52,484 bases of DNA from an uncultured Collinsella sp. (GCA_900544995.1 UQXC01000006.1:1-52484); one strand, 5' to 3'; counted from the stretch's first letter, positions 1 through 9,075 are shown. A program made the numbers and translations. The notes: generated by a model not told the origin, from the sequence alone.

Positions 1-23
1 AACTGCGGGAATGGCCTATTTGC

Positions 24-938
24 TCAATGTGTTCGGCTGAGATCGGAAATCAACCCTTCGACGCGAACCGTGTTGGGAATGAGCTCCGTCGCGCAGGACC
101 ACCAGCCGTTTTGCTGGGCAGCGTCGGCAAGCCTTTCGGCCATGGCGGCGGTGCCGCAAATGGCAAACGAGCAGGCACCCGATCCGCACACATCTACAGC
201 AACGGTGCCGTCCTGTTTACGCAGCCAATCGAGAACCGTTTGAATCCGCGGCTCCATCTGTGCGGAAATGACACCCAAGTTGTTATGGGTGAGCGCATAT
301 GCCGTCTCGGCATCACCAGCACGCAAGGCAGAAGCTATCGCGCCGGGCTTGTCCGCAGGCACCGGGGCCTCGTCAAAACGTCGATAGGCCTCAATAGTCG
401 AAACGCTTGCCTTCCGCGGCTTAACCAGCACGACGGGTGTCGCGGGTAGTGCGGGATACTCGGTTGCCAGCACGTCCCCCCCACCCACGTAGAACGCAGG
501 GCTCGCGTGCAAAAAGAACGGGACGTCGGCGCCAATGCCCCGCGCAATGTCGTCGAGCGCAGGGTCGGTGCGATCAATGCCCCAGAGCTCCGCCAAGGCG
601 ACAATGACCGCAGCCGCATCCGTCGAGGGGCCGCCCAAGCCGGCGCACAATGGAATGCGCTTCTCAATCGTCACGCAGATGTTTGCCTCGCGACCATAAT
701 GCTCGGCCATAGCAACCGCAGCCCGATACGCCGTATTCTTTTGCATGGGAAAATCTGATGCCGGAACCGTCTGGACAGTCAGCGCCTGCGCCGGCGTGAC
801 CGTCACGGTATCGGAAAGACCGACGGCTGCCATCAGGGAATCGACCCTGTGGTAGCCGCGGTCATCGCGCTCGGTATGAACCCCCAGGTAGAGGTTAATC
901 TTTGCCGGCGCGGAAAGAGTCAGGGACCGATCGGTCAC
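24..938 (-). CDS. ispE: 4-diphosphocytidyl-2-C-methyl-D-erythritol kinase
   Basis: This is the GHMP kinase of the non-mevalonate (MEP) isoprenoid pathway; it phosphorylates the 2-hydroxyl of CDP-methylerythritol with ATP in the cytosol. The 304-residue product has the N-terminal PAKINL motif (residues 11-16), a glycine-rich ATP loop GLGGPSTDAA (100-109; the family form is GLGGGSSDAA) and GADVPF (136-141), and its length is normal. The start is a GTG two bases after the stop codon of the Veg-like gene, with AGGAG about 8 bases upstream, so the two genes are probably translated from one mRNA. The window ends 23 bases past its stop, so downstream partners are not visible. Confidence 0.95.
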   Translation of the reverse strand: MTDRSLTLSAPAKINLYLGVHTERDDRGYHRVDSLMAAVGLSDTVTVTPAQALTVQTVPASDFPMQKNTAYRAAVAMAEHYGREANICVTIEKRIPLCAGLGGPSTDAAAVIVALAELWGIDRTDPALDDIARGIGADVPFFLHASPAFYVGGGDVLATEYPALPATPVVLVKPRKASVSTIEAYRRFDEAPVPADKPGAIASALRAGDAETAYALTHNNLGVISAQMEPRIQTVLDWLRKQDGTVAVDVCGSGACSFAICGTAAMAERLADAAQQNGWWSCATELIPNTVRVEGLISDLSRTH

Positions 939-940
939 CG

Positions 941-1237
941 TTAGTGCTCCTCGAGCTGATTGCCGAGCGGGGTAAAGATATGCTCGCCGCTCTCGGGGTC
1001 GAACAGCTCGACCTGACCGGTGAGGACATCGATATACTGGTAGGACTGACGCGACTTGCGGCCACGACGCTCGTCAACCTCGACAATGAAGACGGCGGGG
1101 TGGACGCTCTTGATGGTGCCCATGCGCTCGACAACGCGGGTGCGGCCCATGTTGGCCTTCACCTTAACGCGATCGCCCACCATATCGGTCAGCTTCTCGT
1201 GGATGTCGTCGACGTGATTGACTTCCATCTCTTCCAT
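941..1237 (-). CDS. Veg family protein (DUF1021)
   Basis: This is a small cytosolic protein of about 98 residues resembling Bacillus subtilis Veg, which is linked to biofilm and sporulation-period expression but has no settled biochemical role. It has a compact beta-rich composition and an acidic C-terminus (EHIFTPLGNQLEEH). A longer reading beginning with TTG at 1261 exists, but GGAGG lies inside it 8 bases before the ATG at 1237, so the shorter start is preferred. It stops two bases before ispE. The veg-ispE neighbourhood is also common in Firmicutes, which supports the assignment. A promoter-like pair lies at 1305-1334. Confidence 0.85.
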   Translation of the reverse strand: MEEMEVNHVDDIHEKLTDMVGDRVKVKANMGRTRVVERMGTIKSVHPAVFIVEVDERRGRKSRQSYQYIDVLTGQVELFDPESGEHIFTPLGNQLEEH

Positions 1238-1304
1238 GAACAGGGCCTCCAGAAGGTGCAATTCAAAAAGGGGATAATACCCCTAAGATAGACAAAACTC
1301 TAAT

Positions 1305-1334
1305 ACTATAGCACCCTGCTGCCGTCATACGCAA
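1305..1334 (-). promoter_or_regulatory. Candidate sigma-A promoter of veg-ispE
   Basis: On the minus strand TTGCGT (-35) and TATAGT (-10) are separated by 18 bases, about 65 bases before the chosen veg start. The -10 matches 5 of 6 consensus positions and the -35 only 3 of 6. Inferred by motif only. Confidence 0.4.
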
Positions 1335-1380
1335 GTAGCTAAATAAGCCCCGTCCCAAATTGACTACTTAACCGCGTAAC

Positions 1381-1827
1381 CTAAAGGTTGTCGGTGTCCA
1401 AGACGATGGTGAATGGGCCGTCGTTGATCAAGTCGACTTTCATATCGGCGCCAAAGATACCGTGCGCCACATGCTCAACGTCCTCGTGCACAAGCGTCAG
1501 GAAGTACTCGTAGAGCTCGTTGGCGACATCGGGGGCGCCGGCATCCGTAAACGATGGGCGGCGACCATGACGGCAATCGGCAAACAGCGTGAACTGCGAC
1601 ACCACGAGCACCTCACCGTCGACATCGGCAAGCGCCAAGTTGGTTTTGCCGTTCTCGTCCTCGTTGATGCGCAGGCCGCGGAGCTTGCCCCACAGCTTAT
1701 CAGCCTCGGCGCGCGTGTCGCCGTGGCCCACACCCAGCAGCACCAGGTAGCCGCGTCCAATGCGGCCCACGCACTCGCCGTCGACCGTCACGCCGGCATT
1801 GAGCACGCGCTGCACCACCGCACGCAC
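1381..1827 (-). CDS. dtd: D-aminoacyl-tRNA deacylase
   Basis: Hydrolyses D-amino acids mischarged onto tRNAs, and Gly-tRNA(Ala), as a cytosolic homodimer. The 148-residue product has the family length and both active-site motifs: SQFTL (77-81) and, near the C-terminus, NDGPFT (135-140; the usual form is NxGPVT). The start is GTG, three bases after the TAG of rdgB, with GGAG in the end of rdgB as the ribosome site; translational coupling with rdgB is likely. It closes the housekeeping run that begins at murE. Confidence 0.95.
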   Translation of the reverse strand: MRAVVQRVLNAGVTVDGECVGRIGRGYLVLLGVGHGDTRAEADKLWGKLRGLRINEDENGKTNLALADVDGEVLVVSQFTLFADCRHGRRPSFTDAGAPDVANELYEYFLTLVHEDVEHVAHGIFGADMKVDLINDGPFTIVLDTDNL

Positions 1828-1830
1828 GGC

Positions 1831-2472
1831 CTACTCCTCGCCCGTCAGCTTGGCGGACAGATGCTCGAGCGCGTGGAAACGATGGCTGATGGCGTTCTTC
1901 TCGTCCGCCGTCAGCTCGGCCATGGTCTTGCCCGGCGTGTCGACCGGCAGGAACAGCGGGTCGTAGCCAAAGCCGTGATCGCCGCGGCCCTCGTGTGCGA
2001 TAACGCCCTCGCAGGCGCCCTCGCCATAGGTGACCAAACCGTCCGTGTCGATGAGCGCGACGACGCTCATAAAGCGTGCGGTGCGATCCTCGTCTGCCAC
2101 GCCTTCCAGGTTAACGAGAAGTTTGGCGTTGTTAGCGGCATCGTCGCCGTGCACGCCCGCATAGCGCGCGCTATACACGCCCGGCTCGCCGCCCAGCGCG
2201 TCGACGACCAAGCCCGAATCGTCGGCGATGGCCATAAGGCCCGTCTCCTCGACCGCAGCCTGCGCCTTGATGATGGCGTTCTCCAAAAACGTCGTGCCGT
2301 TTTCCTCAGGGTCCTCAAAATCGCCCAGCTGGCCGAGCGCCACAAAGCGCACCTCGGGCATGACCTTGCCCAAAATGGCCTCGATCTCGGTGAGCTTATG
2401 GGCGTTGCCCGTTGCCACGACGATGGTCGCCGCCGGGTCGAGGGTGTCGATGTCGATCTTCTCAAGTGCCAT
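1831..2472 (-). CDS. rdgB: XTP/dITP diphosphatase (RdgB/HAM1 family)
   Basis: Removes non-canonical purine nucleotides (XTP, dITP, ITP) by releasing pyrophosphate, keeping them out of DNA and RNA. The 213-residue protein has the substrate loop TGNAHKL (21-27), the metal-binding ADDSGL (83-88) and a GFGYDPLFLP segment followed by the usual AELTADEKNAISHR signature. The ATG is preceded by AAGGAGG at good spacing. It lies 143 bases after rph and directly before dtd, the common rph-rdgB pairing seen in many bacteria. The rph-rdgB gap holds a short hairpin repeat (2581-2617). Confidence 0.95.
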   Translation of the reverse strand: MALEKIDIDTLDPAATIVVATGNAHKLTEIEAILGKVMPEVRFVALGQLGDFEDPEENGTTFLENAIIKAQAAVEETGLMAIADDSGLVVDALGGEPGVYSARYAGVHGDDAANNAKLLVNLEGVADEDRTARFMSVVALIDTDGLVTYGEGACEGVIAHEGRGDHGFGYDPLFLPVDTPGKTMAELTADEKNAISHRFHALEHLSAKLTGEE

Positions 2473-2580
2473 AACTGGCCTCCTTGTCTCTATAGCAATG
2501 CCGCGCCGAGGGCGACGAGGGCCTCTACCTCTTCCCTCTCAATCAACGGCAGTCTTGTGTCTAGACGTCTCCGCAGATAA

Positions 2581-2617
2581 AACCTGCCAAAATAAACCTG
2601 TCCCTTTTTGGTAGGTT
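2581..2617 (+). repeat. Hairpin repeat, AACCTGCC class, copy 1
   Basis: A 37-base element with 12-base arms AACCTGCCAAAA and TTTTGGTAGGTT (one G-T pair) and a 13-base loop TAAACCTGTCCCT. Its 3' arm runs into the stop codon of rph. Two near-identical copies are at 28183-28219 and 33036-33072 (inverted), and the preceding bases CGCAGATAA are also shared with copy 2. It could act in transcript ends or be a REP-like mobile sequence. It has no proper T-run for a classical terminator. Confidence 0.7.
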
Positions 2618-3341
2618 AGGCGAGGGCTTGGCGCTGGAGCTCGATGAGCTCGGCGATACCCTTGTCGCCCAGGTCGAGCAGGGCGTTGAGGCGCTTACGG
2701 TCGAAGGGCGCCTGCTCGCCGGTGCCCTGGAGCTCGATCATCTCACCGGTGTCGGTGGCGACGAGGTTCATGTCGACCTCGGCATGGCTGTCCTCGGAAT
2801 AATCGAGGTCAAGCAGCGTATTGCCGTCGACAACGCCCATGGAGATGGCAGCCACCTGGCCGATAAGCGGGATGCGCTCGATCTTGCCCGCCTCGACCCA
2901 CATGGCGAGGGCGTCGTGCAGCGCCACCCAGGCGCCGGTGATGCTCGCTGTACGCGTGCCGCCATCGGCCTGAATCACATCGCAGTCGACGGTGACGGTG
3001 TACTCGCCGAGCGCCTTCATGTTGACGACGGTACGCAGGCTGCGGCCAATGAGGCGCTCGATCTCCATAGAGCGGCCCTTGCGGTTGGCGTGCTCGCGCT
3101 TGCAGCGCTTGCCGGTCGACGCCGGCAGCATGGCGTATTCCGCGGTCACCCAGCCGGCCTTAGCTCCCTTTCGCCAGCCCGGCACGCCCTCCTCGATAGT
3201 GGCGGCGCACAGCACGCGCGTGTCGCCGAACTCGGCCAAACACGAGCCGTGGGCGTGCTTCATGACGCCACGGGTGAGCTTAACGGGGCGCAACTCGTTG
3301 GCGGCGCGACCGTTAGCGCGGTTGACCTGCATGTACTCCAT
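2616..3341 (-). CDS. rph: Ribonuclease PH
   Basis: A phosphorolytic 3'-5' exoribonuclease that trims tRNA 3' ends using inorganic phosphate and works as a ring-shaped hexamer. The 241-residue protein is full length and begins with the family-type sequence NRANGRAANELRPVKLTRG. It carries the phosphate-binding GRSLRTVV segment and the TVDCDVIQADGGTRTASITGA core typical of RNase PH. The start has AAAGGA about 8 bases upstream. It lies 54 bases after murI and before rdgB. The stop codon overlaps the hairpin repeat at 2581-2617, so that element may shape its mRNA end. Confidence 0.96.
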   Translation of the reverse strand: MEYMQVNRANGRAANELRPVKLTRGVMKHAHGSCLAEFGDTRVLCAATIEEGVPGWRKGAKAGWVTAEYAMLPASTGKRCKREHANRKGRSMEIERLIGRSLRTVVNMKALGEYTVTVDCDVIQADGGTRTASITGAWVALHDALAMWVEAGKIERIPLIGQVAAISMGVVDGNTLLDLDYSEDSHAEVDMNLVATDTGEMIELQGTGEQAPFDRKRLNALLDLGDKGIAELIELQRQALA

Positions 3342-3395
3342 AGAAATATCCTTTCGGCAAAAGATGTGGCGAAGGCTTTGGCGGCTGCCTTACAT

Positions 3396-4280
3396 CTATT
3401 TCAGCTCATCGATATCGATATGCTCGATGCTTTTGAGCGGCTGACCAAAGATAAAGCTGCCCGCCACCGCAAACTCGGCAATGTTATCGGCCGTCGTGGC
3501 AAAACGATGCTGCGGCTCGGCGGCGTCGCCCGCCAGCTGCTCGCGGCGCGTGAGGATATCGGTCAGCTCGCGCGTGGTCTCCTCGGCGGAACTCACGACG
3601 CGCACCCCAGGCCCCAGCGCATGGCGGATAGGTCCCACCAACAGCGGAAAATGCGTACAGCCGAGCACCACGGTATCGATACCGTGGTCGCGCAGCGGCT
3701 CAACCGTGGCACCCACCAGCGCACGCACGGCAGGCGTATCGAAGATGTCCTCGTTCTCAAGCCACTGTTCCTGCAGATGTGCACCTGAGGCGAGTTCGTG
3801 TTCGACAACCTCGACAAAGCTCGAGGCAGGACAGCCGTATACATCGACGCCGGCATCCAGGTCCTGAATGGCGCGCGTGTAGGCGCCCGAGCGAATAGTG
3901 AGGTTGGTGGCGAGCACGCCCACCCGGCGCGTGCGGGTGCTGTTGATTGCCGCGCGTGCGCCCGGCGCGATCACACCGATCACGGGAACGTCGAGCACCT
4001 GCTGGGCCAGACGCAAGGCCGCAGCGGTCGCCGTGTTGCAGGCGATGACCATAATCTTGACGTCGTGCTTCGAAAGCCAACGGCCCGCCTGCAACGCAAA
4101 CGAGCGCACCTCATCCTCGGTACGGGTGCCGTAGGGGCAGCGCTTGGTGTCGCCAAAGTAGTAGACGGACTCGTGCGGCAACGCCGTCGCAATCGCGCGC
4201 GCAACCGTCAGACCGCCCAAACCAGAATCGAACACGCCAATCGGGCGCGTGTCGCCTGCCGGATTCTCGATATCGGACAT
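3396..4280 (-). CDS. murI: Glutamate racemase
   Basis: Interconverts L- and D-glutamate, supplying D-Glu for peptidoglycan. The 294-residue product has the N-terminal FDSGLGG motif (17-23), the first catalytic cysteine in ACNTA (Cys81) and the second in GCTHFP (Cys208), so the active site is complete. A GGTGAGG sequence precedes the ATG. It lies 51 bases after a HAD hydrolase and 54 before rph, in a run that starts with murE, so two cell-wall genes may share a transcript. Confidence 0.96.
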   Translation of the reverse strand: MSDIENPAGDTRPIGVFDSGLGGLTVARAIATALPHESVYYFGDTKRCPYGTRTEDEVRSFALQAGRWLSKHDVKIMVIACNTATAAALRLAQQVLDVPVIGVIAPGARAAINSTRTRRVGVLATNLTIRSGAYTRAIQDLDAGVDVYGCPASSFVEVVEHELASGAHLQEQWLENEDIFDTPAVRALVGATVEPLRDHGIDTVVLGCTHFPLLVGPIRHALGPGVRVVSSAEETTRELTDILTRREQLAGDAAEPQHRFATTADNIAEFAVAGSFIFGQPLKSIEHIDIDELK

Positions 4281-4331
4281 TACCTCACCAGTCTCTCTCG
4301 AAAAGACATGTCCAAGTGCGGCGGCGCCGCG

Positions 4332-5243
4332 CTACGAACGCGCCGCGACCAGCAGCTCTGCCGTCGCCGCCCAACCGTCGACATTTTTGCCGCGCGTAAC
4401 GAAAGCGTTCTCGCAAGCAGCCAGGAACTCGGGCGCGCCGGCGCTCGTCAGGCCATTCTCGACCAGGCAGAACGTGCCCACGTGATCGGCCATGTAGAAG
4501 TCGGACTCGGAATCGCCGAGCGCGAGCGTCTCCTCGCGCTCGATCCCTAGGTGCTCGCAGAAGCGCGCAATGGCGACGCCTTTGTTGAGGCCCGCGGGGT
4601 TGATGTTGAATGCGCGACCGTCCTCGACGCGATCGAGCTCGAGCGTCGTCGGCTTGGACAGGTGAGTCAGATGGCCGTTGCAGGCCCAGATCAGACCGCA
4701 GCCGGCCTCGTCCAGGATGGCCTGAACCTCATCGTCGGGCACATCGCCGCGCATGCCGACGGTGACCTCACGGTACTTGTAGCCGGTCGACATGTCGTTG
4801 TGATACTCGATCTTGTGCGGCCAGCGGGCGAGGATCTTCTCGCACACGCCGGTCTGCTCGATCACCTGGTGCGGCGTGAGGCCGCAAGAGGAGTCGTAGG
4901 GCATGTCGCCGGTCAGATACTCCCAATCGTTGGCTTTGAGGTCGTACATGACCAGGCCGCCCATCTCGCCGATGTAGGAGTTGAGGCCGAGCACGCGCGC
5001 ATCCTCGTGGATCATGGTACGGTTGCGGCCCGAGGTGGGAACCACCTGAATACCAGCGCGAGCGAGCGCCACGACGGCCTCGACGAGTTTGGTCGAGGGG
5101 TTGCCGTCGTTGTCGCGCAGCACGCACGAGCCGGGTGCGAGCATCGTGGCATCCAGGTCGGTAAAGACGTACTTGACCTTGGCCAAGCGCTCGCGCATCT
5201 CGCCCGAAAGCTCAGCGACGGTCGGCAGGGTATTGTGGGACAT
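4332..5243 (-). CDS. HAD-superfamily hydrolase, Cof-like type
   Basis: A predicted cytosolic phosphatase of about 303 residues. It shows HAD motif I as DLDAT (29-33; the nucleophile is the first Asp) and a C-terminal LGDSESD that serves as motif III/IV; the cap between them is large, as in Cof/YbiV or mannosyl-phosphoglycerate-phosphatase relatives. An upstream ATG at 5285 lacks a ribosome site, whereas the ATG at 5243 has CGGAG 6 bases away and is chosen. Substrate is unknown. Its place between murE and murI suggests co-transcription but does not prove a cell-wall role. Confidence 0.8.
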   Translation of the reverse strand: MSHNTLPTVAELSGEMRERLAKVKYVFTDLDATMLAPGSCVLRDNDGNPSTKLVEAVVALARAGIQVVPTSGRNRTMIHEDARVLGLNSYIGEMGGLVMYDLKANDWEYLTGDMPYDSSCGLTPHQVIEQTGVCEKILARWPHKIEYHNDMSTGYKYREVTVGMRGDVPDDEVQAILDEAGCGLIWACNGHLTHLSKPTTLELDRVEDGRAFNINPAGLNKGVAIARFCEHLGIEREETLALGDSESDFYMADHVGTFCLVENGLTSAGAPEFLAACENAFVTRGKNVDGWAATAELLVAARS

Positions 5244-5350
5244 GGTTACTCCGTTTACGTAGAAGGGTTTGGACTTGGACGGCATGTTTTGATTGAGGGA
5301 ACACGCTTATGGCGACAGCGCACTCAGGGCGCCGCCGCCATCATGGTTCA

Positions 5351-6913
5351 TTAGTCAAACTGGGTAACATCGATCAGGCGATTGGCCAGCGAAAGGTCGC
5401 TCTCGATGGGCACGAACTCGTCGCCCACGTGCATGAGCTCCTCGTCACCCTTTGCCAGCAGCAAGACAATGGTGGGAGCATCGGGGTTGATGTACTCCTC
5501 GCGCGCCGCCTTGAACGCCGCATGCACAGCGGCTTCGCGATCGAGGATGATCTTGTTCGGCGTATCGTCGGGAACATGCTCGGCAAGCTCGCGACAGACC
5601 TTCATCGGGTCCTCGTGAGCTGGATCCTCGTTCGTAAAGATCATCAGGTCGGAATATGGTGCGGCCTCGCGCGGAAGCTGCTCGCGGCGCTCCTGCGCCT
5701 TGCCGCCGGCAGCGCCAAACACCGCAATGACTGGACTAGCGGGAAACGCGCGCTTGACCGACGAGAAAAGCGAACGGAACGAAAGCTGGTTATGCGCATA
5801 GTCAACGACGCAGATCACGCGGCCGTCCTTCGACTCCACGACCTCCATACGGCCCGGCACGCGCAGTTTGGAGAGGCCCTTCTTGATGGCATCGATACCG
5901 ATGCCGATCTCGCGCGCAGCGGCGATAGCGACCAGCGCGTTCTCCACGTTAAAGTCTCCCGCGATACCCAGCAGGACCTTCTCCCCCGCCTCGGACTCGT
6001 CGGCACACAGGCCATGCAAGTTGAACTCGATGCTAAAGCCGACCATGCGTACGTCGCTCGCCCACAGGCTTGCCTCGGGATGCTCGACGCCAACGGTCAC
6101 CAAGCGCTCGGCCGTCGACGCTGCCTCCAGCACACGGTCGACCTCTTCGGTGCCCAGATTCACCACGGCGGTCTTTGCCTGGTCAAAGATCCTGAGTTTG
6201 CTCTCAAAATAATCCTCAAACGTGGGGTGTTCGATCGGCGAGATGTGGTCGCGGCCGATGTTGAGGAAGCACGCCACGTCAAACGGCAGATTCTCGACGC
6301 GTTGGTACTTGAGCGCCTGGCTCGAGACCTCCATGACCATGGACTGGCGACCGGACGTGCGGCAGTTGGCGATATGGCGCCAGACCTCGGGGGCCTCGGG
6401 CGTGGTGTTGGTACTCTCGTAGCACTCGATACCATCGTCGGTACTCACCGAGCCAATCATGCCGCAGGACTTACCCGCCGCCTTGATGATGGACTGGAGC
6501 ATGAAGGCCGCCGTGGTCTTGCCCTTGGTGCCGGTAATGCCCACGATCTTAACGTCGCGATCGGGACGGTCGTAGACCTCTGGCGGCAGCAGGGCCATGG
6601 CCGTGCGAACGCTGTCCACGACCAGCATCGCAGCACCGCTCTCCTGCGCCAGCGGCTCCAGAGACTCGACCAGCGACTCCTCGCACACAAATGCGACGGC
6701 GCCCGCATCGAGCGCCATGCTCAAAAACGCGGGCTTAAAGGCAGCACCTTTGCAAAAGAACACGTCACCTGCCGAGACCGCGCGCGAATCAAACGAGCAG
6801 CCGGTCACGGCACGCTCGTCAACCTGCTCTGATGCGCGCAGCTCGCCGCACACATCGAGAAGCTTGGCAAGCGTATCGACCGTGGTCACGGTCGCGGAAT
6901 CCGAATGGTGCAT
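5351..6913 (-). CDS. murE: UDP-N-acetylmuramyl-tripeptide synthetase (MurE)
   Basis: A Mur ligase that adds the third residue of the peptidoglycan stem peptide to UDP-MurNAc-L-Ala-D-Glu using ATP. The 520-residue protein has the ATP loop GTKGKTT (128-134), the NTTPEAP substrate segment (168-174) and a carbamylated-lysine region SKLRIF near 237-242. At the site that reads DNPR in meso-DAP enzymes it has NEDPAHEDP (427-435), lacking the arginine that contacts DAP. That is closer to the DNPA of lysine-adding enzymes, so L-Lys or L-Orn is the inferred substrate. The ATG has AAAGGTG upstream. It heads a run of five further minus-strand genes. Confidence 0.93.
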   Translation of the reverse strand: MHHSDSATVTTVDTLAKLLDVCGELRASEQVDERAVTGCSFDSRAVSAGDVFFCKGAAFKPAFLSMALDAGAVAFVCEESLVESLEPLAQESGAAMLVVDSVRTAMALLPPEVYDRPDRDVKIVGITGTKGKTTAAFMLQSIIKAAGKSCGMIGSVSTDDGIECYESTNTTPEAPEVWRHIANCRTSGRQSMVMEVSSQALKYQRVENLPFDVACFLNIGRDHISPIEHPTFEDYFESKLRIFDQAKTAVVNLGTEEVDRVLEAASTAERLVTVGVEHPEASLWASDVRMVGFSIEFNLHGLCADESEAGEKVLLGIAGDFNVENALVAIAAAREIGIGIDAIKKGLSKLRVPGRMEVVESKDGRVICVVDYAHNQLSFRSLFSSVKRAFPASPVIAVFGAAGGKAQERREQLPREAAPYSDLMIFTNEDPAHEDPMKVCRELAEHVPDDTPNKIILDREAAVHAAFKAAREEYINPDAPTIVLLLAKGDEELMHVGDEFVPIESDLSLANRLIDVTQFD

Positions 6914-6974
6914 CTTTCACCTTTCTCAGCCATTTGGCAGGGACGGTTTTTATAGTAACTGAAACGCACCCACG

Positions 6975-7000
6975 CAAAAACGGCTCCCGGAGGAGCCGTT
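6975..7000 (-). terminator. Rho-independent terminator of asnB
   Basis: On the minus strand the arms AACGGCTCC and GGAGCCGTT flank a 4-base loop and are followed by TTTTTG, 25 bases after the asnB stop codon. Confidence 0.85.
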
Positions 7001-7025
7001 ACGCGCAGGCGTTCGTTAGCCGAGG

Positions 7026-8906
7026 CTAGGCAGCCTGAACAGCGGGCTGGTCCTCGTCGATAAAGAAGCGCTTGTACCACACCAGGAACACGAGCGGCGT
7101 ATAGATCTTGCGCTGGAAATCGCCCTTGCCCGCAAAGTGCAGATCGAGCAGGTGCATGAGCTCGTCGGTATCGAAGAACTCGCTTGCCCACGGCGCGGTG
7201 AAGTACTCCTTGACATAGTCGTACCACTTTTGCTCGCGCAGCCAGTAGACAATCGGCACCGGGAAGCCCACCTTGGGACGGGTGGCCCACTCATCGGGCA
7301 GCGACTTGTTGGCAGCGTGGCGGAGTACCTGTTTGTTGCCGTTCTCGTTGATGCGGTAGCGGTCGGGAATGTGCTCGGCGAACTCCATGACTTTGCGGTC
7401 CAGGAAGGGCACGCGCAGCTCCAGCGAGTGTGCCATGCACATCTTGTCGGCCTTGAGCAGAATGTCGCCCGGGAGCCACATGTTCATGTCCAGGTACTGC
7501 TTCTTGACCAGTTCGGGCTGACCCTTCACGCGTGCGTAGATGGGTGCAGCGAGCTCGAAGGCGCCGTCGCCGGTGTTGTACTCGGGCTTGAGCACGCCGT
7601 CGACCTCGCGCTCCGGCCATACCAGAGCCTGTCCCAGGAACGACTTCTCGGGGATCTCGGCACCCTTGACCAGGAAGTTATGTCCCTTGAAGTACGGCAT
7701 ATGCAGCGCCAGGTTACCGAGCGCGCGACGGACGGGCAGCGGCACCATCTTTTTGTACTTGCGCACCGGGACCGTATCCTCGTAGTAGGCGTAGCCGCCA
7801 AAGAGTTCGTCGGCGCCTTCGCCCGAAAGCACGACGGTAACGTCCTTGCGGGCCATCTCGGCCAAGAACCACAGCGGCACGGAAGACAGGTTGGACTGCG
7901 GTTCGTCCATGTGATACTGGATGTCCTCGAGCGCACCGAAGAACTCGTCGGCGGTAATCATCTTGCGAACGTTCTCGACGCCGAGCTTATCGGAAAGCTC
8001 CTTGGCGTAGTTGGTCTCGTTGAAGTTCTTGTAGTCAAAGCCCACCGAGAAGGTCTTGTCGGGCATGAGGCAAGCGGCGATGTAGCTGGAGTCGACGCCA
8101 CCGGAGAGGAACGACGCGATCTTGACGTCGGCGATGCGATGGGCCTCGACGCTCTCGTGCACGACCTCGTCCAGCTCATCGACATACTCTTCGAACGGCT
8201 TCTCGACGGCAGAGTAATCGCAATCCCAGTAGCGCTCGATGTTCATCTTGCCGGTCGGGATATCGACGGTAAAGTAGTGCGCCGGCGGCAGCTTGTAGAC
8301 ACCCTCGAAGAAGGTCTCCTCAGTCGCCGAATACTGCAGCGTCATGTACGGACGCAGAGCCTTTTTGTTGACCGCCTTGTGGAAGTGCGGGTAGTCCAGG
8401 AAGCTCTTGATCTCGGAACCAAAGAGCACGCCCGGAGCGCCGTCGCCCGCATCGGCCATGGGATAGTAGTAAAGCGGCTTGATGCCAAAGATGTCGCGGG
8501 CGCCAAAAAGCTTGTTCTTCTTTTTGTCCCAGATGACGAAGGCATACATACCGCGCAGGCGATCGAGGACGGCCTCGCCCCACTCCTCGTAGCCGTGCAG
8601 GAGGCTCTCGGTGTCGGCGCCGCAGTGGAACTTGTAGCCCTTGGCCTCGAGCTCGGAACGGAGTTCTTGGAAGTTGTAGATCTCGCCGTTGAAGACAATG
8701 ACGACGCTGCCGTCCTCATTGGCCATGGGCTGAGCGCCGGCCTCGGTCAGGTCGAGGATCGACAGGCGGCGGAAGCCCAGGGCAACGCGGCCGTCGATAA
8801 ACTGACCGCCCATGTCGGGACCGCGATGGACGATGCGGTCCATCATCTTGGTGAGCACCTCGGATTGGTTATCCGTCCCACCGACAAAACCGACAAAACC
8901 GCACAT
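7026..8906 (-). CDS. asnB: Asparagine synthetase, glutamine-hydrolysing
   Basis: Makes asparagine from aspartate, glutamine and ATP. The 626-residue protein begins MCGFVGF, so Cys2 is the glutaminase nucleophile after Met removal. The N-terminal Ntn glutaminase domain (to about residue 210) is followed by the synthetase domain with the ATP pyrophosphatase loop LSGGVDSS near residue 266 and LSGEGADELFGGY further on. Length and order are those of bacterial AsnB. GAGGGG lies before the ATG. It appears monocistronic, closed by a terminator at 6975-7000, with a TATACT box in the upstream gap. Confidence 0.95.
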   Translation of the reverse strand: MCGFVGFVGGTDNQSEVLTKMMDRIVHRGPDMGGQFIDGRVALGFRRLSILDLTEAGAQPMANEDGSVVIVFNGEIYNFQELRSELEAKGYKFHCGADTESLLHGYEEWGEAVLDRLRGMYAFVIWDKKKNKLFGARDIFGIKPLYYYPMADAGDGAPGVLFGSEIKSFLDYPHFHKAVNKKALRPYMTLQYSATEETFFEGVYKLPPAHYFTVDIPTGKMNIERYWDCDYSAVEKPFEEYVDELDEVVHESVEAHRIADVKIASFLSGGVDSSYIAACLMPDKTFSVGFDYKNFNETNYAKELSDKLGVENVRKMITADEFFGALEDIQYHMDEPQSNLSSVPLWFLAEMARKDVTVVLSGEGADELFGGYAYYEDTVPVRKYKKMVPLPVRRALGNLALHMPYFKGHNFLVKGAEIPEKSFLGQALVWPEREVDGVLKPEYNTGDGAFELAAPIYARVKGQPELVKKQYLDMNMWLPGDILLKADKMCMAHSLELRVPFLDRKVMEFAEHIPDRYRINENGNKQVLRHAANKSLPDEWATRPKVGFPVPIVYWLREQKWYDYVKEYFTAPWASEFFDTDELMHLLDLHFAGKGDFQRKIYTPLVFLVWYKRFFIDEDQPAVQAA

Positions 8907-9075
8907 ATACTATCCCCTCTGCTGTTGCTGGGCATCAAATCGAATCAGTAGCTTTTGAGTATACCCGAGGGCGTAAAGAGGGGCGGAATGTTCAGGCAAT
9001 CTCAACTGAATCAGCTCCGCTGTGACACGCGCCGGTTACCTTTAATGGATATGAGGTGAATGGGGCGATTGTTTT

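Noticed and set aside
6914..6974. TTTGGCAGGGACGG in the murE-asnB gap as another member of the hairpin family
   Set aside because: It has a GGGAC core but no pairing arms longer than four bases, so it does not meet the family definition.
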